DNA of 64,000 nucleotides from M0108 sp963841065 (GTDB lineage: Bacteria; Pseudomonadota; Gammaproteobacteria; Chromatiales; Chromatiaceae). This document shows, in pieces, positions 17,608 to 27,090 of this stretch (position 1 is its first letter; every line of letters starts with the position of its first letter). Position numbers and translations under genes: made by a program. The notes under the pieces were generated by a model. That model searched no databases, had not been told where the DNA came from, and saw nothing but the letters and a program-made list of their open reading frames with translations. Where the stretch lies: assembly GCA_963841065.1 (NCBI GenBank), contig CAWJBI010000031.1, positions 248,001-312,000 on the forward strand, read 5' to 3'.

Positions 17608-19002
17608 ATGACGGATACCGACCCGACCACGATCTCTCCCGCCCCAGCCCCGGTGCGCGACCTGCGGGAGACCCTGGAGGAGCGACGCGCGACCGGTCAG
17701 GCCGCCCGCCAGCAGGCGCCGCGGAGTGCGCAAGGGCATTGGGACGAGGCCGCGCGCGGCCACGACGCGCTGGAGACGATCCTTGCCCAGAACCTGATCC
17801 GGGTCCCGGAACTGCTGCCCATTCGCCACGGGCGCATGGTCACCTCGCCCTGGCACTACTACCGCGGCGCGGCTGCGGTGATGGCCGCCGATCTCGCGTC
17901 CCGGCCCCACAGCGGCTTGCGGGTCCAACTCTGTGGCGACGCGCACGTCCTCAACTTTGGCCTCTGGGCCACCCCAGAGCGCAACCTCCGGTTCGACCTG
18001 CGGGACTTCGACGAGACCCTGCCCGGACCCTTCGAGTGGGACCTGCTGCGTCTCGCCGCCAGCCTGGTGGTGGCGGCGCGGGAGGATGGCCTCAAGCCGG
18101 CCAGGGCGGATGAGGCCGTGGTCGCCGCCGGGAAGGCCTACCGGGACCGGATGGCCCGCTACGCGAGGATGAAGGAGCTCGACCTCTGGTACGACGGGAC
18201 TCACGTCGATAGCCTGATCAAATACTTCGCGCCGGCCGACCGGGGGCAGTTGACGGTCCACATCGAGAAGGAGTCCAAACGCCGCACCCACCGCGGCGCC
18301 TTTGCCAAGCTCACCGCCATGGTCCATGGCCAGCCCCGGATCGACGAGGACCCACCCTTCCGCACCCGCATCGACGACGACGAACAGGACGCCGTGACCG
18401 ACCAGTGCCTGGGTGGCTACCGCTTGACCCTGCAGGAGGACCGGCGCCACCTGTTCGATCGCTTTACGCTCGTGGACCTGGTCCGCCAGGTCGTGGGGGT
18501 GGGCAGCGTGGGCATGCGGGTCTATCTCGCCCTGCTCGAGGGCCGCAGCGGCGACGACCCCCTCTTCCTGCAGATCAAGCAGGCTGGCCGGTCGGTATAC
18601 GAGTCCCATCTCGGCCCCAGCCAACAGGGTAACCAGGGTGCCCGGGTGATCGCCGGCAAGCGGGCACTGCAAAGCGCGACCGACATCTTCGTCGGCTGGG
18701 GCTCGTTCCAGGGCCGGGACTACTATGTGCGGCAATTCCGCGACATGAAGATCGTCCCCGACATCCAGTTGCTCGCCCCCGTCCTGGTCGAGTTCGCCAC
18801 CGCCTGCGGCGAGACGCTAGCCCGGGCCCACGCTCGCACGGGAGATGCCGTGGCTATCAGCGCCTACCTCGGCCAAAGCTCCCAGTTCGTCACCGCCCTG
18901 CGCGACTTCGCTCGCCAGTATGCCGACCAAAACGAGCGCGATCACGCCCAACTCCAGCGCGCTATCGCCGCTGGCAGGGTCGAGAGCGCACCCGGCTGGT
19001 AG
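17608..19002 (+). CDS. DUF2252 family protein
   Basis: 464 residues, the usual length for DUF2252. Characteristic blocks are visible: MVTSPWHYYRGAAAVMAADL, QLCGDAHVLNFGLWATPER (GDxHxxNFG), FDLRDFDETLPGPFEWDLLR (DFDE...WDLxRL) and the later YYVRQFRDMK. The GDxHxxNFG and DFD motifs resemble the catalytic and metal-binding loops of aminoglycoside phosphotransferase-like kinases, and a kinase-like fold has been proposed for the family, but its biochemical role is not established. It stands alone, and hypF follows after 225 bp. Confidence 0.88.
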   Translation: MTDTDPTTISPAPAPVRDLRETLEERRATGQAARQQAPRSAQGHWDEAARGHDALETILAQNLIRVPELLPIRHGRMVTSPWHYYRGAAAVMAADLASRPHSGLRVQLCGDAHVLNFGLWATPERNLRFDLRDFDETLPGPFEWDLLRLAASLVVAAREDGLKPARADEAVVAAGKAYRDRMARYARMKELDLWYDGTHVDSLIKYFAPADRGQLTVHIEKESKRRTHRGAFAKLTAMVHGQPRIDEDPPFRTRIDDDEQDAVTDQCLGGYRLTLQEDRRHLFDRFTLVDLVRQVVGVGSVGMRVYLALLEGRSGDDPLFLQIKQAGRSVYESHLGPSQQGNQGARVIAGKRALQSATDIFVGWGSFQGRDYYVRQFRDMKIVPDIQLLAPVLVEFATACGETLARAHARTGDAVAISAYLGQSSQFVTALRDFARQYADQNERDHAQLQRAIAAGRVESAPGW

Positions 19003-19227
19003 CAAGCCCCCCGTGGGCTAAGCCCTCGGGTGAACCCTACGGCGGCCCGGCAGGGGCCAGGCTCGATTGCCTTCCGCTGGCTTCGGTCATGGAGAAATGT
19101 TCGAATCTGGCCCCTTGGGCGGGATACGAAGGGGCAACGAGCTCTGACACGGCATCCCTCGGGTATGGTCGTCGCGCCTGGAGCAACTAGGCAAAACGCC
19201 GGCGCCCTCGTCGCGGGAGGATTCTGT

Positions 19228-22116
19228 ATGGCCGATGACCGTCAATGCCTGGTGGCCGAGCGCATCCGCGTGCGCGGCCTGGTGCAGGGTGTCGGCTTCC
19301 GGCCGACCGTCTGGCGGCTGGCGCGGGACCTGGGCCTGGCGGGGGACGTGCGCAATGACGGCGAGGGGGTGCTGATCCGCGTCCAGGCGGACCAGAAGCA
19401 CCTGGACGCCTTTTGCCGCCGGCTGGTAGAAGAGTGTCCCGTTCTGGCCCGCATCGATGCCGTGGAACGGGGACCCTTGACCGAGCCCTTGGCCGGGGCC
19501 GGCTTCCACATCCTGGCCAGTGCCGCCGGCCCCATCGCTACCGGGGTGGTGGCGGACGCCGCCACCTGCGCCGCCTGCGCCGCCGAGATCGCCGACCCGG
19601 CGGACCGGCGTTATCGCTACCCCTTCGCCAACTGCACCCATTGCGGGCCGCGCCTGAGCATCGTCCGCGCCATCCCCTACGACCGCGCCAACACCAGCAT
19701 GGCGGCCTTCCCCCTCTGTCCAGACTGCCGGCGGGAGTACGAAGACCCGGCGGATCGGCGCTTTCATGCCCAGCCCATCGCCTGTCCGGTGTGCGGACCC
19801 CGGGTGTGGCTGGAGGGCACCCAAGGTCTCGCCGAGCCAGACAGGGGACCGCTATCGTCCGGGGTGACCGAGCCTTCGCCCCCCCTCACCAGCACCGACC
19901 GCCCTGGCGCCCAGCGCGACCCTGCTTCCGCGCCTATCGAACGGCGGCAGGACCTACCCAACACCGACCACCCTGGCGCCCCGCGCGACCGTGACGGCCC
20001 CCAGGACCAGGATCACCCCCAGGCCGACCTTCCTGGCGCCCCGCGCGACCCCTGCGATGCTGGAGCTTCTCCCCTTCGCGCGGCTGGACCCCGCCACCCT
20101 CGGCGCCCAGGACGCCGTGGCCGCCGCCAGTCGGCTCCTGGCCCAAGGCAGGATCCTGGCCATCAAAGGCATTGGCGGCTTTCACCTCGCCTGCGACGCC
20201 AGCAACGCCCAGGCCGTCGCCGCGCTGCGCCAGCGCAAAGGCCGCTATCGCAAGCCCTTCGCCCTCATGGCGCGCGACCTGGAGGTCATCCGCCGCTATG
20301 CCCACCTGGACGAGGCCGAGGCCCGCCTCTTGACAAGCCCAGCGGCGCCGGTGGTACTGCTGGAAGCCAGGAATCCAGCTCCAGGAGGCGGCCAAGGTTG
20401 CGACCGTCCCTAAGGGTCCAGAAAATACCGCGTGCATCCTCGGCGGCGACCGGGAGGGTCGGGTGGCGGCGGGCGGGGGTGTCGACCGCAGGGATGCGGT
20501 CGCCAAGCCTACAGGGACGTATTCACGGCGCCCCCCGCCCGCCGTCACCCGGCCCGGATAACCCAGCAATCACGGCTCTTGGTTATAACCTTAATCTGCC
20601 CAAGGCCGAGGCGGCAGACTTAAGGGCGTCGGAGGTGGCAGCCCTGATAGCGCCCGAGGTCGCTCCAGGCCAGACCACCCTCGGTTTCATGCTCCCCTAC
20701 AGCCCCCTGCACCATCTCCTGCTCCAGGATTGGGACCGCCCCCTGGTCATGACCAGCGGCAACCGCAGCGAGGAGCCCCAGTGCATCACCAACGACGAGG
20801 CCCGCCAGCGCCTGGCCGGGCTGGCGGATGTGCTGCTGCTCCACGACCGCGACATCCTCAATCGGGTGGATGACTCGGTGATGCGGCTCATGGACGGGGC
20901 GCCCCAGCCCCTGCGGCGGGCACGGGGCCTGGCCCCCGCGCCCATCCCCCTGCCGCCCGGCTTCGAGGCCGCACCGCCCATCCTGGCGATGGGGGGCGAG
21001 CTCAAGAACACCCTCTGCCTGCTGCGCCCCGGCCAGGCCATCCTCTCCCAGCATCTGGGCGACCTGGAGGATGCCCGCACCGCCGACGAGTTCGAGCGAA
21101 CCCTCGACCTTTACCGACAGCTCTATCAGCATGAGCCAGTGGCCATCGCCCTGGACCGGCATCCAGACTACCGCTCGACCTGGGTGGGCCGGGCCCTGGC
21201 GGCGGAGCAGGGGATCGAGGTCATCGCGGTCCAGCATCACTTCGCGCACCTGGCCAGCGTCATGGCCGATGCGGGCTGGCCGCTGGATGGCGGTCAGGTG
21301 GTGGGCCTCGCCTTCGATGGCCTGGGCTGGGGCGAGGACGGCGGCGTCTGGGGCGGGGAATTCCTCCTCGCCGATTACCGGGGGTGGGAGCGCCTCGGCC
21401 ATCTCCGTCCCGTGCCCATGCCGGGGGGGACGCGCGCCATGCGCGAGCCCTGGCGCAACCTCTATGCCCAGCTCGCGACCTGCCTGGGCTGGGAGGCCTG
21501 TGCCACCGCCTACCCGGACCTGGAATTGACCCGCTACCTGGCCGCCAAGCCCCTCGCCACCCTGGACACCATGATGGCCCGGGGTCTCAATTCGCCCCTG
21601 ACCAGCTCCGCGGGCCGCCTCTTCGATGCCGTCGCCGCCGCCCTGGGTATCTGCCGCGATGCCATCGCCTACGAGGGCCAGGCCGCCATCGAACTGGAGA
21701 CCCTGGCGCTGGGGGCCGCCAGGGGGGAGGCGGGCGGGGCCTATCCCTTTGGCCTGGTCGCGGCGGGTGACCAGTGGCTGCTGGACCCGGCACCCCTCTG
21801 GCAAGCCCTCCTGGCTGACCTGGCCAGTGGCCAGGACCGGGGAAGCATGGCCTTGCGCTTCCATCTCGGACTCGCCCAGGCCGCGGCCGATCTCGCGGGC
21901 CGGCTGGCCACCGAGCGCGGGCTCGCCACCGTCGCCCTCTCCGGCGGTGTCTTCCAGAACAAGACCCTTTTCGAGGCTATCGCCCAGCGCCTGCGCCAAC
22001 AAGGCCTGCGGGTGCTGACCCATCGCCAGGTCCCCGCCAACGATGGCGGTCTTGCCCTCGGGCAGGCGGTGGCCGCGGCGGCTAGACTTATCCCATTATC
22101 CTCAACAGGCTGCTGA
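19228..22116 (+). CDS. hypF: Carbamoyltransferase HypF, interrupted by two repeat insertions
   Basis: [NiFe]-hydrogenase maturation enzyme that makes the cyanide ligand precursor from carbamoyl phosphate. Start ATG 19228 follows GCGGGAGGA. Order: acylphosphatase domain (RVRGLVQGVGFRPTVWRLA), two zinc fingers (CAACAAEI...CTHCGP, CPDC...CPVCGP), YrdC-like domain and a long Kae1-like domain (LPYSPLHHLLL, HHFAHLASVMAD, LSGGVFQN). Repeat-bearing segments at about 19830-20090 and 20370-20630 break it. The YrdC segment between them (AIKGIGGFHLACDAS...VVLLEA) is in the +1 frame relative to the rest. Both insertions leave the main frame free of stops, so a protein is predicted, but its YrdC part would be read out of frame. 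No hydrogenase genes are nearby. Confidence 0.85.
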   Translation: MADDRQCLVAERIRVRGLVQGVGFRPTVWRLARDLGLAGDVRNDGEGVLIRVQADQKHLDAFCRRLVEECPVLARIDAVERGPLTEPLAGAGFHILASAAGPIATGVVADAATCAACAAEIADPADRRYRYPFANCTHCGPRLSIVRAIPYDRANTSMAAFPLCPDCRREYEDPADRRFHAQPIACPVCGPRVWLEGTQGLAEPDRGPLSSGVTEPSPPLTSTDRPGAQRDPASAPIERRQDLPNTDHPGAPRDRDGPQDQDHPQADLPGAPRDPCDAGASPLRAAGPRHPRRPGRRGRRQSAPGPRQDPGHQRHWRLSPRLRRQQRPGRRRAAPAQRPLSQALRPHGARPGGHPPLCPPGRGRGPPLDKPSGAGGTAGSQESSSRRRPRLRPSLRVQKIPRASSAATGRVGWRRAGVSTAGMRSPSLQGRIHGAPRPPSPGPDNPAITALGYNLNLPKAEAADLRASEVAALIAPEVAPGQTTLGFMLPYSPLHHLLLQDWDRPLVMTSGNRSEEPQCITNDEARQRLAGLADVLLLHDRDILNRVDDSVMRLMDGAPQPLRRARGLAPAPIPLPPGFEAAPPILAMGGELKNTLCLLRPGQAILSQHLGDLEDARTADEFERTLDLYRQLYQHEPVAIALDRHPDYRSTWVGRALAAEQGIEVIAVQHHFAHLASVMADAGWPLDGGQVVGLAFDGLGWGEDGGVWGGEFLLADYRGWERLGHLRPVPMPGGTRAMREPWRNLYAQLATCLGWEACATAYPDLELTRYLAAKPLATLDTMMARGLNSPLTSSAGRLFDAVAAALGICRDAIAYEGQAAIELETLALGAARGEAGGAYPFGLVAAGDQWLLDPAPLWQALLADLASGQDRGSMALRFHLGLAQAAADLAGRLATERGLATVALSGGVFQNKTLFEAIAQRLRQQGLRVLTHRQVPANDGGLALGQAVAAAARLIPLSSTGC
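19895..20050. repeat. Three 27-bp direct repeats inside hypF
   Basis: Units at 19895-19921, 19964-19990 and 20024-20050 share the pattern CCGACCnnCCTGGCGCCC followed by nGCGCGACC, with three or four variable positions. Spacers are 42 and 33 bp. Read in the hypF frame they encode the repeated peptide D-x-PGA(Q/P)RD(P/R). They lie between the second zinc finger and the YrdC domain, where HypF normally has only a short linker. Three units with unequal spacers and no cas genes argue against CRISPR. Confidence 0.7.
20451..20557. repeat. Hairpin element inserted in hypF
   Basis: A GGGTCGGGTGGCGGCGGGCG arm at 20457-20476 is complementary to CGCCCGCCGTCACCCGGCCC at about 20535-20554. Inside lies a second perfect palindrome-like hairpin, CGACCGCAGGGATGCGGTCG (20483-20502). 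It sits between the YrdC-like and Kae1-like parts of HypF, where no insertion is expected, and has MITE-like architecture with nested inverted repeats. Confidence 0.7.
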
Positions 22117-22119
22117 AGC

Positions 22120-25100
22120 ATGGTCCATCGTCCCTTCCTTGCCCTTTTACTCGGCGGCTTCCTGCTGCTCGGCCAGGCCCAGGCCGCCCCCTTGAACCCT
22201 AGCCAGGTGCCCGGGCCGTTGCAGGACTGGACCTCCTGGGTCCTGTGGGGTGATCCCAGCCATGCCTGCCCCCGGCTCACGGGTGACACCCAGACCCGCC
22301 CCTGCGTCTGGCCCGCCAGCCTGCGACTGGCCCTCGACGATGCCGGGGGCACCTTCAACCTGGAGGTCGAGACCTTCGCGGACCAGCCCATCCCCTTGCC
22401 GGGAGATGGCGATCACTGGCCCCTGGGGGTGATGGCCAAGGACCAGCCCGCGCCGGTGGTCAGCCACCAGGGCCGGCCCGTCGTCTGGCTGCCGCCAGGC
22501 CAGCATAGCCTCGGCGGCCGCTTCCGCTGGGACCGCTTGCCGACGGCCTTGACCCTGCCACCCCGGTTGGCCCTGGTCGAAGTGAGCATCAATGGCGCCC
22601 CGCTTCCCTTTCCACCACTGAACGATCAGGGCCAGGTCTGGCTCTCTGCCACGGGTCCGACGGGCCCCCTCGCCGCCACGCCGGAGGACAGCCTGCGGCT
22701 CCAGGTCTTCCGGCGTCTGGAGGAGGGGGTGCCGATGCGGTTGAGTAGCCGTCTGGTGTTCGATATCGCCGGCGGTCCCCGCGAGATCGTCCTGCCCGCG
22801 ACCCTGCCCGAGGGCGCCATTCCCATGGCGATCCAGAGCCCCCTGGCCGCGCGCCTGGAGCCCGATGGTCGCCTGCTCCTGCAGGCGCGGCCCGGTCATT
22901 GGGTCCTGGATATTCAAGCCCGTTACGAGGGTGACCGGACCTCCTTCCCCTTCGCGCCGCTCCCGGAGCCTTGGCCTGCGGAGGAGATCTGGGCCTACCA
23001 GGCCAATCCCGCTATCCGCCTCGTCGAGATCCTGGACGCCGCCGCGGTGGACCCCCGCCAGACCGAGTTGCCCGAGGAGTGGCGGTCTCTCCCAGCCTAC
23101 CGTCTGAGCAAGGACGTGACCCTGAATTTCAACGTGATCCGGCGTGGCGATCCCATCCCTGAGCCGGATCGACTGAGCCTGCGGCGCCAGATCTGGCTCG
23201 ACTTCGATGGCCAGGGCTACAGCGTGCGGGATCGGATCGGTGGGACCATGACCCAAGGCTGGCGTCTCGACGCCGGCACGGGCATGGCCCTGGGGCGGGT
23301 TGACAGCGATGGCGAGCCCCAGTCGATCACCCTGAATCCGGTCTCCGGTGCCCTGGGCGTGGAGGTGCGGCGCGGTCAACTCGATCTGACGGCCGAGAGT
23401 CGTCTGCCCGACGCCACCCCCCTGTCGGCGACGGGCTGGGCACGGGATTTCCACCAGGTCGGCGCGGTACTGAACCTGCCCCCAGGCTGGCGCCTCTTTG
23501 CCGCCCTTGGCGTGGATCAGGCCCAGGGCAGTTGGCTGGCCGCCTGGACCCTCCTGGATTTCTTCGTGGTCCTCGTCATCACCCTGGCCATGGGGCGACT
23601 CTATGGCTGGGGTACCGCCGCCCTGGCCCTGGTCGCCCTGGCGCTCATCTGGCAGGAACCCGACGCGCCTCGCTATGCGTGGCTCAACCTCCTGGCCGCT
23701 ATCGCCTTGGAACGAGTCCTGCCGGCGGGGATCCTGGCGGGCTGGGTCAAGGCCTATCGCCTGCTATCCATCCTGGCCCTGGCGATCATCGCTATTCCCT
23801 TCATGGCTAGTCAGTTACGGCTCGGTCTTTATCCCCAACTGGAGAATCCCTATCTGGAACAGCCCGCGCCAACCCAGGCCCTGGTGAAAGATAAGGTGGG
23901 GGCCATGGCGCCCATGGAAATCGTGGCAGACCAGGAGTTGGCCCTGTTGGAATCAGCGTCGGGAGTTGAAAGACGGGCTGGTTCCTCTAGCCCCCGCGCC
24001 CCATCGCCGAAGGCGGGTGCCGCTCCCGGCGGTCCGCGCCCGGACATCAACCGTATGGATCCCGATGCCCTGACCCAAACCGGGCCCGGCATGCCGAATT
24101 GGCATTGGAACCGGGTGGCGTTGAACTGGCAGGGCCCGGTCCAAAGCGGCCAGGAGCTACGGCTGCTTCTGATCCCGCCCGCCGGCAATTTGCTCCTGGG
24201 GGTCCTGCGGGTAGTCCTGATACTGGGTCTGGCCCTCCTCCTCGCGGGTGGCCTGGCCAAGGGCAAGCCCGGTTGGTCGCGCCTGGGTGGCGGACTGCTT
24301 CTGGTCATGCTGGCGATTGCCCTCGTACCCAGCGCCCGGGCCGGTGACTTCCCCAGCCCCGAGATGCTGAACGAACTCAAGGCGCGCCTGCTGGCGCCGC
24401 CGGATTGCCATCCCCAGTGCGCCGAGATAGCGCACCTGGCCCTGACCGCCAGCCCCGAGATCTTGCGGCTGGACCTGGAGATCGACGTCCAGGATCCAGT
24501 CGGCATCCCCTTGCCGGCCCAGGTGGGGCAGTGGCTGCCGTCCCAGGTCGAAATCGACGGCCAGCCCGCCAGGGCCCTGATGCGTGGCGAGGAGGGTCAT
24601 CCCTGGGTCCTGGTGGCGGCGGGTCGGCATCGCATCAGCCTCGCCGGCGCCCTGCCAGTTCGTGACCGCATCGCATTGCCCTTGCCCCTCAAGCCGCGCC
24701 AGGTCTCGGCCACGACCACCGGTTGGCGCCTCTCCGGCATCGGTGACAATGGCGTCCCGGAGGTCCAGCTCCAGCTCATCCGCGAGACGGTTACGGAGGG
24801 CGGGACCGTCGGGGTCGGGGCCCAGGCGGGCCAGGTCCCGCCATCCGTCGCGCTACCGCCCTTTCTGGAGTTGGACCGCACCCTGGTGCTGGGCCTTTCC
24901 TGGCGGGTCGAGACACATCTCAGGCGCCTGACGCCCGCCGATGTCCCCGTCAGGGTTGAGATCCCCTTGCTGCCCGGCGAGGCCGTGCTCACGCCCGGTA
25001 TCAAGGTGACCGATGGCCGCCTGACCGCCAATCTGCCCGCTGGTCATAGTCAACTGGTCTGGGAATCCAAGCTGGAACCCCGGGACACCTTGACCCTTAT

Positions 25101-26250
25101 GGCCCCCACGAACCGGGACTGGAACGAAATCTGGCGCCTGGACGCCAGCCCCCTCTGGCATGTCGAGTTCGCGGGGCTGGCCCCGGTCCATCACCAGAGC
25201 CCAACGGGCCAGTGGTGGCCCGAATGGCGACCCTGGGCGGGTGAAGCCCTCAACCTGAGTATCAGCCGGCCCCCGGGGGCAACCGGGGCCAGCTTGACCC
25301 TGGATGCCAGCGAACTGCGGCTGCGACCGGGTGATCGTTCCACCGAGGCCACCCTGACGCTGGACCTGCGCGCCTCGCGGGGAGGCCAGCAGCCGGTGCG
25401 CCTGCCCGAGGGCGCTCGGCTCCAGTCCGTCACCCTGGATGGCGTGGCCCAGCCCATACGTCTGGAGGATGGACAAGTCCTCCTGCCGGTCCATCCGGGT
25501 ACCCAGGAGGCGGTGTTGACCTGGATTCAGGAGGTGGGCATCGACACCCGCCTCGTTACGCCCGCCGTAGGTCTGGGCGCGCCCAGCGTCAATGCCACCA
25601 CCCGCATCGAATTAGGCCCGGAGCGCTGGGTGCTGTGGCTGGGGGGTCCAACCCTGGGTCCAGCCGTGCTCTTCTGGAGCCTGATCCCGTTGATCGTCCT
25701 GGTCGCCCTGGGCTTGGGCCGGTTGCGGCTCAGTCCCGCCAGCACCTGGCAATGGGGCCTGCTGCTGCTGGGTCTCAGTCAGGCGCCACCCCTGGGTGCC
25801 ATTCTGGTCGTCGGCTGGCTGTTGGCCCTCGCCTGGCGCGGGGCCAAAGGCCAGGCCCTGAGTAATGGCGCCTTCAATCTGGTCCAGATTGGCCTGGTAT
25901 TGCTCAGCCTCCAGGCCCTGAGCGCCCTGGCCGCGGCGGTAGCCGAGGGCCTGCTGGGGCAACCCGCCATGCAGATCGCCGGCAATGGCTCCCATGCCGG
26001 GCATCTCCTCTGGTACCAGGACCGCGCCGGCGATACCCTGCCTCGGCCCTGGGTCATCTCGGTCCCCCTCTGGGTCTATCGACTCCTCATGCTCGCCTGG
26101 GCGCTCTGGCTCGCCAACAGCCTGCTCAATTGGCTGCGCTGGGGCTGGGGTTGCTTTTCCGCCGACGGTCTCTGGAGAAAATCACCCCAGCGTGCCTTCG
26201 CTAAGTGGAGAAGGAGCGAGGAAGAAATCGGGAAGAAGGGCGCCGGATAA
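22120..26250 (+). CDS. Very large membrane protein of unknown function, coupled to hypF
   Basis: 1376 residues beginning with a clear signal peptide (LALLLGGFLLLGQAQA, cleavage after AQA). A long beta-rich, Pro-rich extracytoplasmic region (about 20-470) is followed by several helices (about 477-565), a linker, two more helices (about 685-740) ending in a second signal-peptide-like LVPSARAGDF, a second large extracytoplasmic region (about 745-1175) and a C-terminal helix bundle (about 1180-1340). The two halves therefore look like a tandem of exported domain plus membrane block. The ATG lies 3 bp after the hypF stop, so the genes are probably co-transcribed. No family function is recognised; it may be an envelope or surface assembly factor. 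Confidence 0.75.
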   Translation: MVHRPFLALLLGGFLLLGQAQAAPLNPSQVPGPLQDWTSWVLWGDPSHACPRLTGDTQTRPCVWPASLRLALDDAGGTFNLEVETFADQPIPLPGDGDHWPLGVMAKDQPAPVVSHQGRPVVWLPPGQHSLGGRFRWDRLPTALTLPPRLALVEVSINGAPLPFPPLNDQGQVWLSATGPTGPLAATPEDSLRLQVFRRLEEGVPMRLSSRLVFDIAGGPREIVLPATLPEGAIPMAIQSPLAARLEPDGRLLLQARPGHWVLDIQARYEGDRTSFPFAPLPEPWPAEEIWAYQANPAIRLVEILDAAAVDPRQTELPEEWRSLPAYRLSKDVTLNFNVIRRGDPIPEPDRLSLRRQIWLDFDGQGYSVRDRIGGTMTQGWRLDAGTGMALGRVDSDGEPQSITLNPVSGALGVEVRRGQLDLTAESRLPDATPLSATGWARDFHQVGAVLNLPPGWRLFAALGVDQAQGSWLAAWTLLDFFVVLVITLAMGRLYGWGTAALALVALALIWQEPDAPRYAWLNLLAAIALERVLPAGILAGWVKAYRLLSILALAIIAIPFMASQLRLGLYPQLENPYLEQPAPTQALVKDKVGAMAPMEIVADQELALLESASGVERRAGSSSPRAPSPKAGAAPGGPRPDINRMDPDALTQTGPGMPNWHWNRVALNWQGPVQSGQELRLLLIPPAGNLLLGVLRVVLILGLALLLAGGLAKGKPGWSRLGGGLLLVMLAIALVPSARAGDFPSPEMLNELKARLLAPPDCHPQCAEIAHLALTASPEILRLDLEIDVQDPVGIPLPAQVGQWLPSQVEIDGQPARALMRGEEGHPWVLVAAGRHRISLAGALPVRDRIALPLPLKPRQVSATTTGWRLSGIGDNGVPEVQLQLIRETVTEGGTVGVGAQAGQVPPSVALPPFLELDRTLVLGLSWRVETHLRRLTPADVPVRVEIPLLPGEAVLTPGIKVTDGRLTANLPAGHSQLVWESKLEPRDTLTLMAPTNRDWNEIWRLDASPLWHVEFAGLAPVHHQSPTGQWWPEWRPWAGEALNLSISRPPGATGASLTLDASELRLRPGDRSTEATLTLDLRASRGGQQPVRLPEGARLQSVTLDGVAQPIRLEDGQVLLPVHPGTQEAVLTWIQEVGIDTRLVTPAVGLGAPSVNATTRIELGPERWVLWLGGPTLGPAVLFWSLIPLIVLVALGLGRLRLSPASTWQWGLLLLGLSQAPPLGAILVVGWLLALAWRGAKGQALSNGAFNLVQIGLVLLSLQALSALAAAVAEGLLGQPAMQIAGNGSHAGHLLWYQDRAGDTLPRPWVISVPLWVYRLLMLAWALWLANSLLNWLRWGWGCFSADGLWRKSPQRAFAKWRRSEEEIGKKGAG

Positions 26251-26344
26251 GGAGGCGGATAAGAAGGAGGAGCCCAAGGGCCAGGGACAGGATCCCTGGA
26301 TCTCGTGAAGGAGCATTTGTTGAACACAGGGCGTTCTTGCATGG

Positions 26345-26908
26345 TCACCGACAGGGCGCAAAGAAACGGTTGCTCATGGCCTCGCGACATTGATTCCCGG
26401 TGTCCGTGATGAAACCGGGACCGGCGCCGGGCCAGTCTCTATGCTCCATCTCGAGGAGCTGGCGCGCGGCGGCGCAAGCTGGCGCCGCCCAGCAGTGATT
26501 TGCCGCGCCACAGGTTCTCAGGATCAGTTGCGCACAGGGAGACGCCCCGGAGATGTATTCGGCGCCGGGCTGATCGCTGGTCGGCGGGGCGTTGGATTGA
26601 TCCGGCAGGCTCGCGGCGCGGGGCGGAGATAGCATTTCCAACGTCGGCACCACGCGTCCCCCTCGAACTTGGATCACCGAGCCATCCAACAGGCGATGCA
26701 CGCCGTCCCAGAGCTGAGTCTGACGACCATCCTGGATGAGGAGGGGGCGGTTGGTCCGGGGGTCGACCTCGACCCACCCACCCCTGGCTAAGGGCGCGCC
26801 CCAGGGCTCGCGGGCCATGACCGGGTTGGCAACGAGCAACAAGGTTGCCAGGATGGCGCCTCGGTGCATAATCTTGCCATATCTATCAATAGGTTTGCTT
26901 TGGATCAT
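26345..26908 (-). CDS. Secreted Cys-rich protein of unknown function
   Basis: About 187 residues. ATG 26908 is chosen because GGAGG lies 9 nt upstream; an inner ATG at 26869 would start directly at the signal peptide (HRGAILATLLLVANPVMA). After cleavage comes a short domain (GGWVEVDPRTNRPLLIQDG, then QLWDGVHRLLDGSVIQVRGG) and a C-terminal region with at least seven Cys (SPCAQLILRTCG, CWAAPAC, QCREAM, FFAPC), presumably disulfide-bonded in the periplasm. It is convergent with the large membrane protein. No family name is recognised. Confidence 0.65.
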   Translation of the reverse strand: MIQSKPIDRYGKIMHRGAILATLLLVANPVMAREPWGAPLARGGWVEVDPRTNRPLLIQDGRQTQLWDGVHRLLDGSVIQVRGGRVVPTLEMLSPPRAASLPDQSNAPPTSDQPGAEYISGASPCAQLILRTCGAANHCWAAPACAAARQLLEMEHRDWPGAGPGFITDTGNQCREAMSNRFFAPCR

Positions 26909-27090
26909 CACCCAGGACCTCCACACGGATCATCACCGGAGTTGAAAGTAGGCATCGCCCCCTTGCCCCTAGGGGCTGAAGCTCATATTCATAGAGCCCA
27001 GGCGAGGCCGGTTTGTGAAAACAGGGTTTAAGGAACCGCAAGACCTGGCGGCTCACGTCGGAGGTGTATCGGAACAGGGGCGCCGTCCGG

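Noticed and set aside
19895..20050. CRISPR-like repeats in hypF
   Set aside because: Only three units with unequal spacers (42 and 33 bp), some mismatches, inside a coding frame, and no cas genes in the window.
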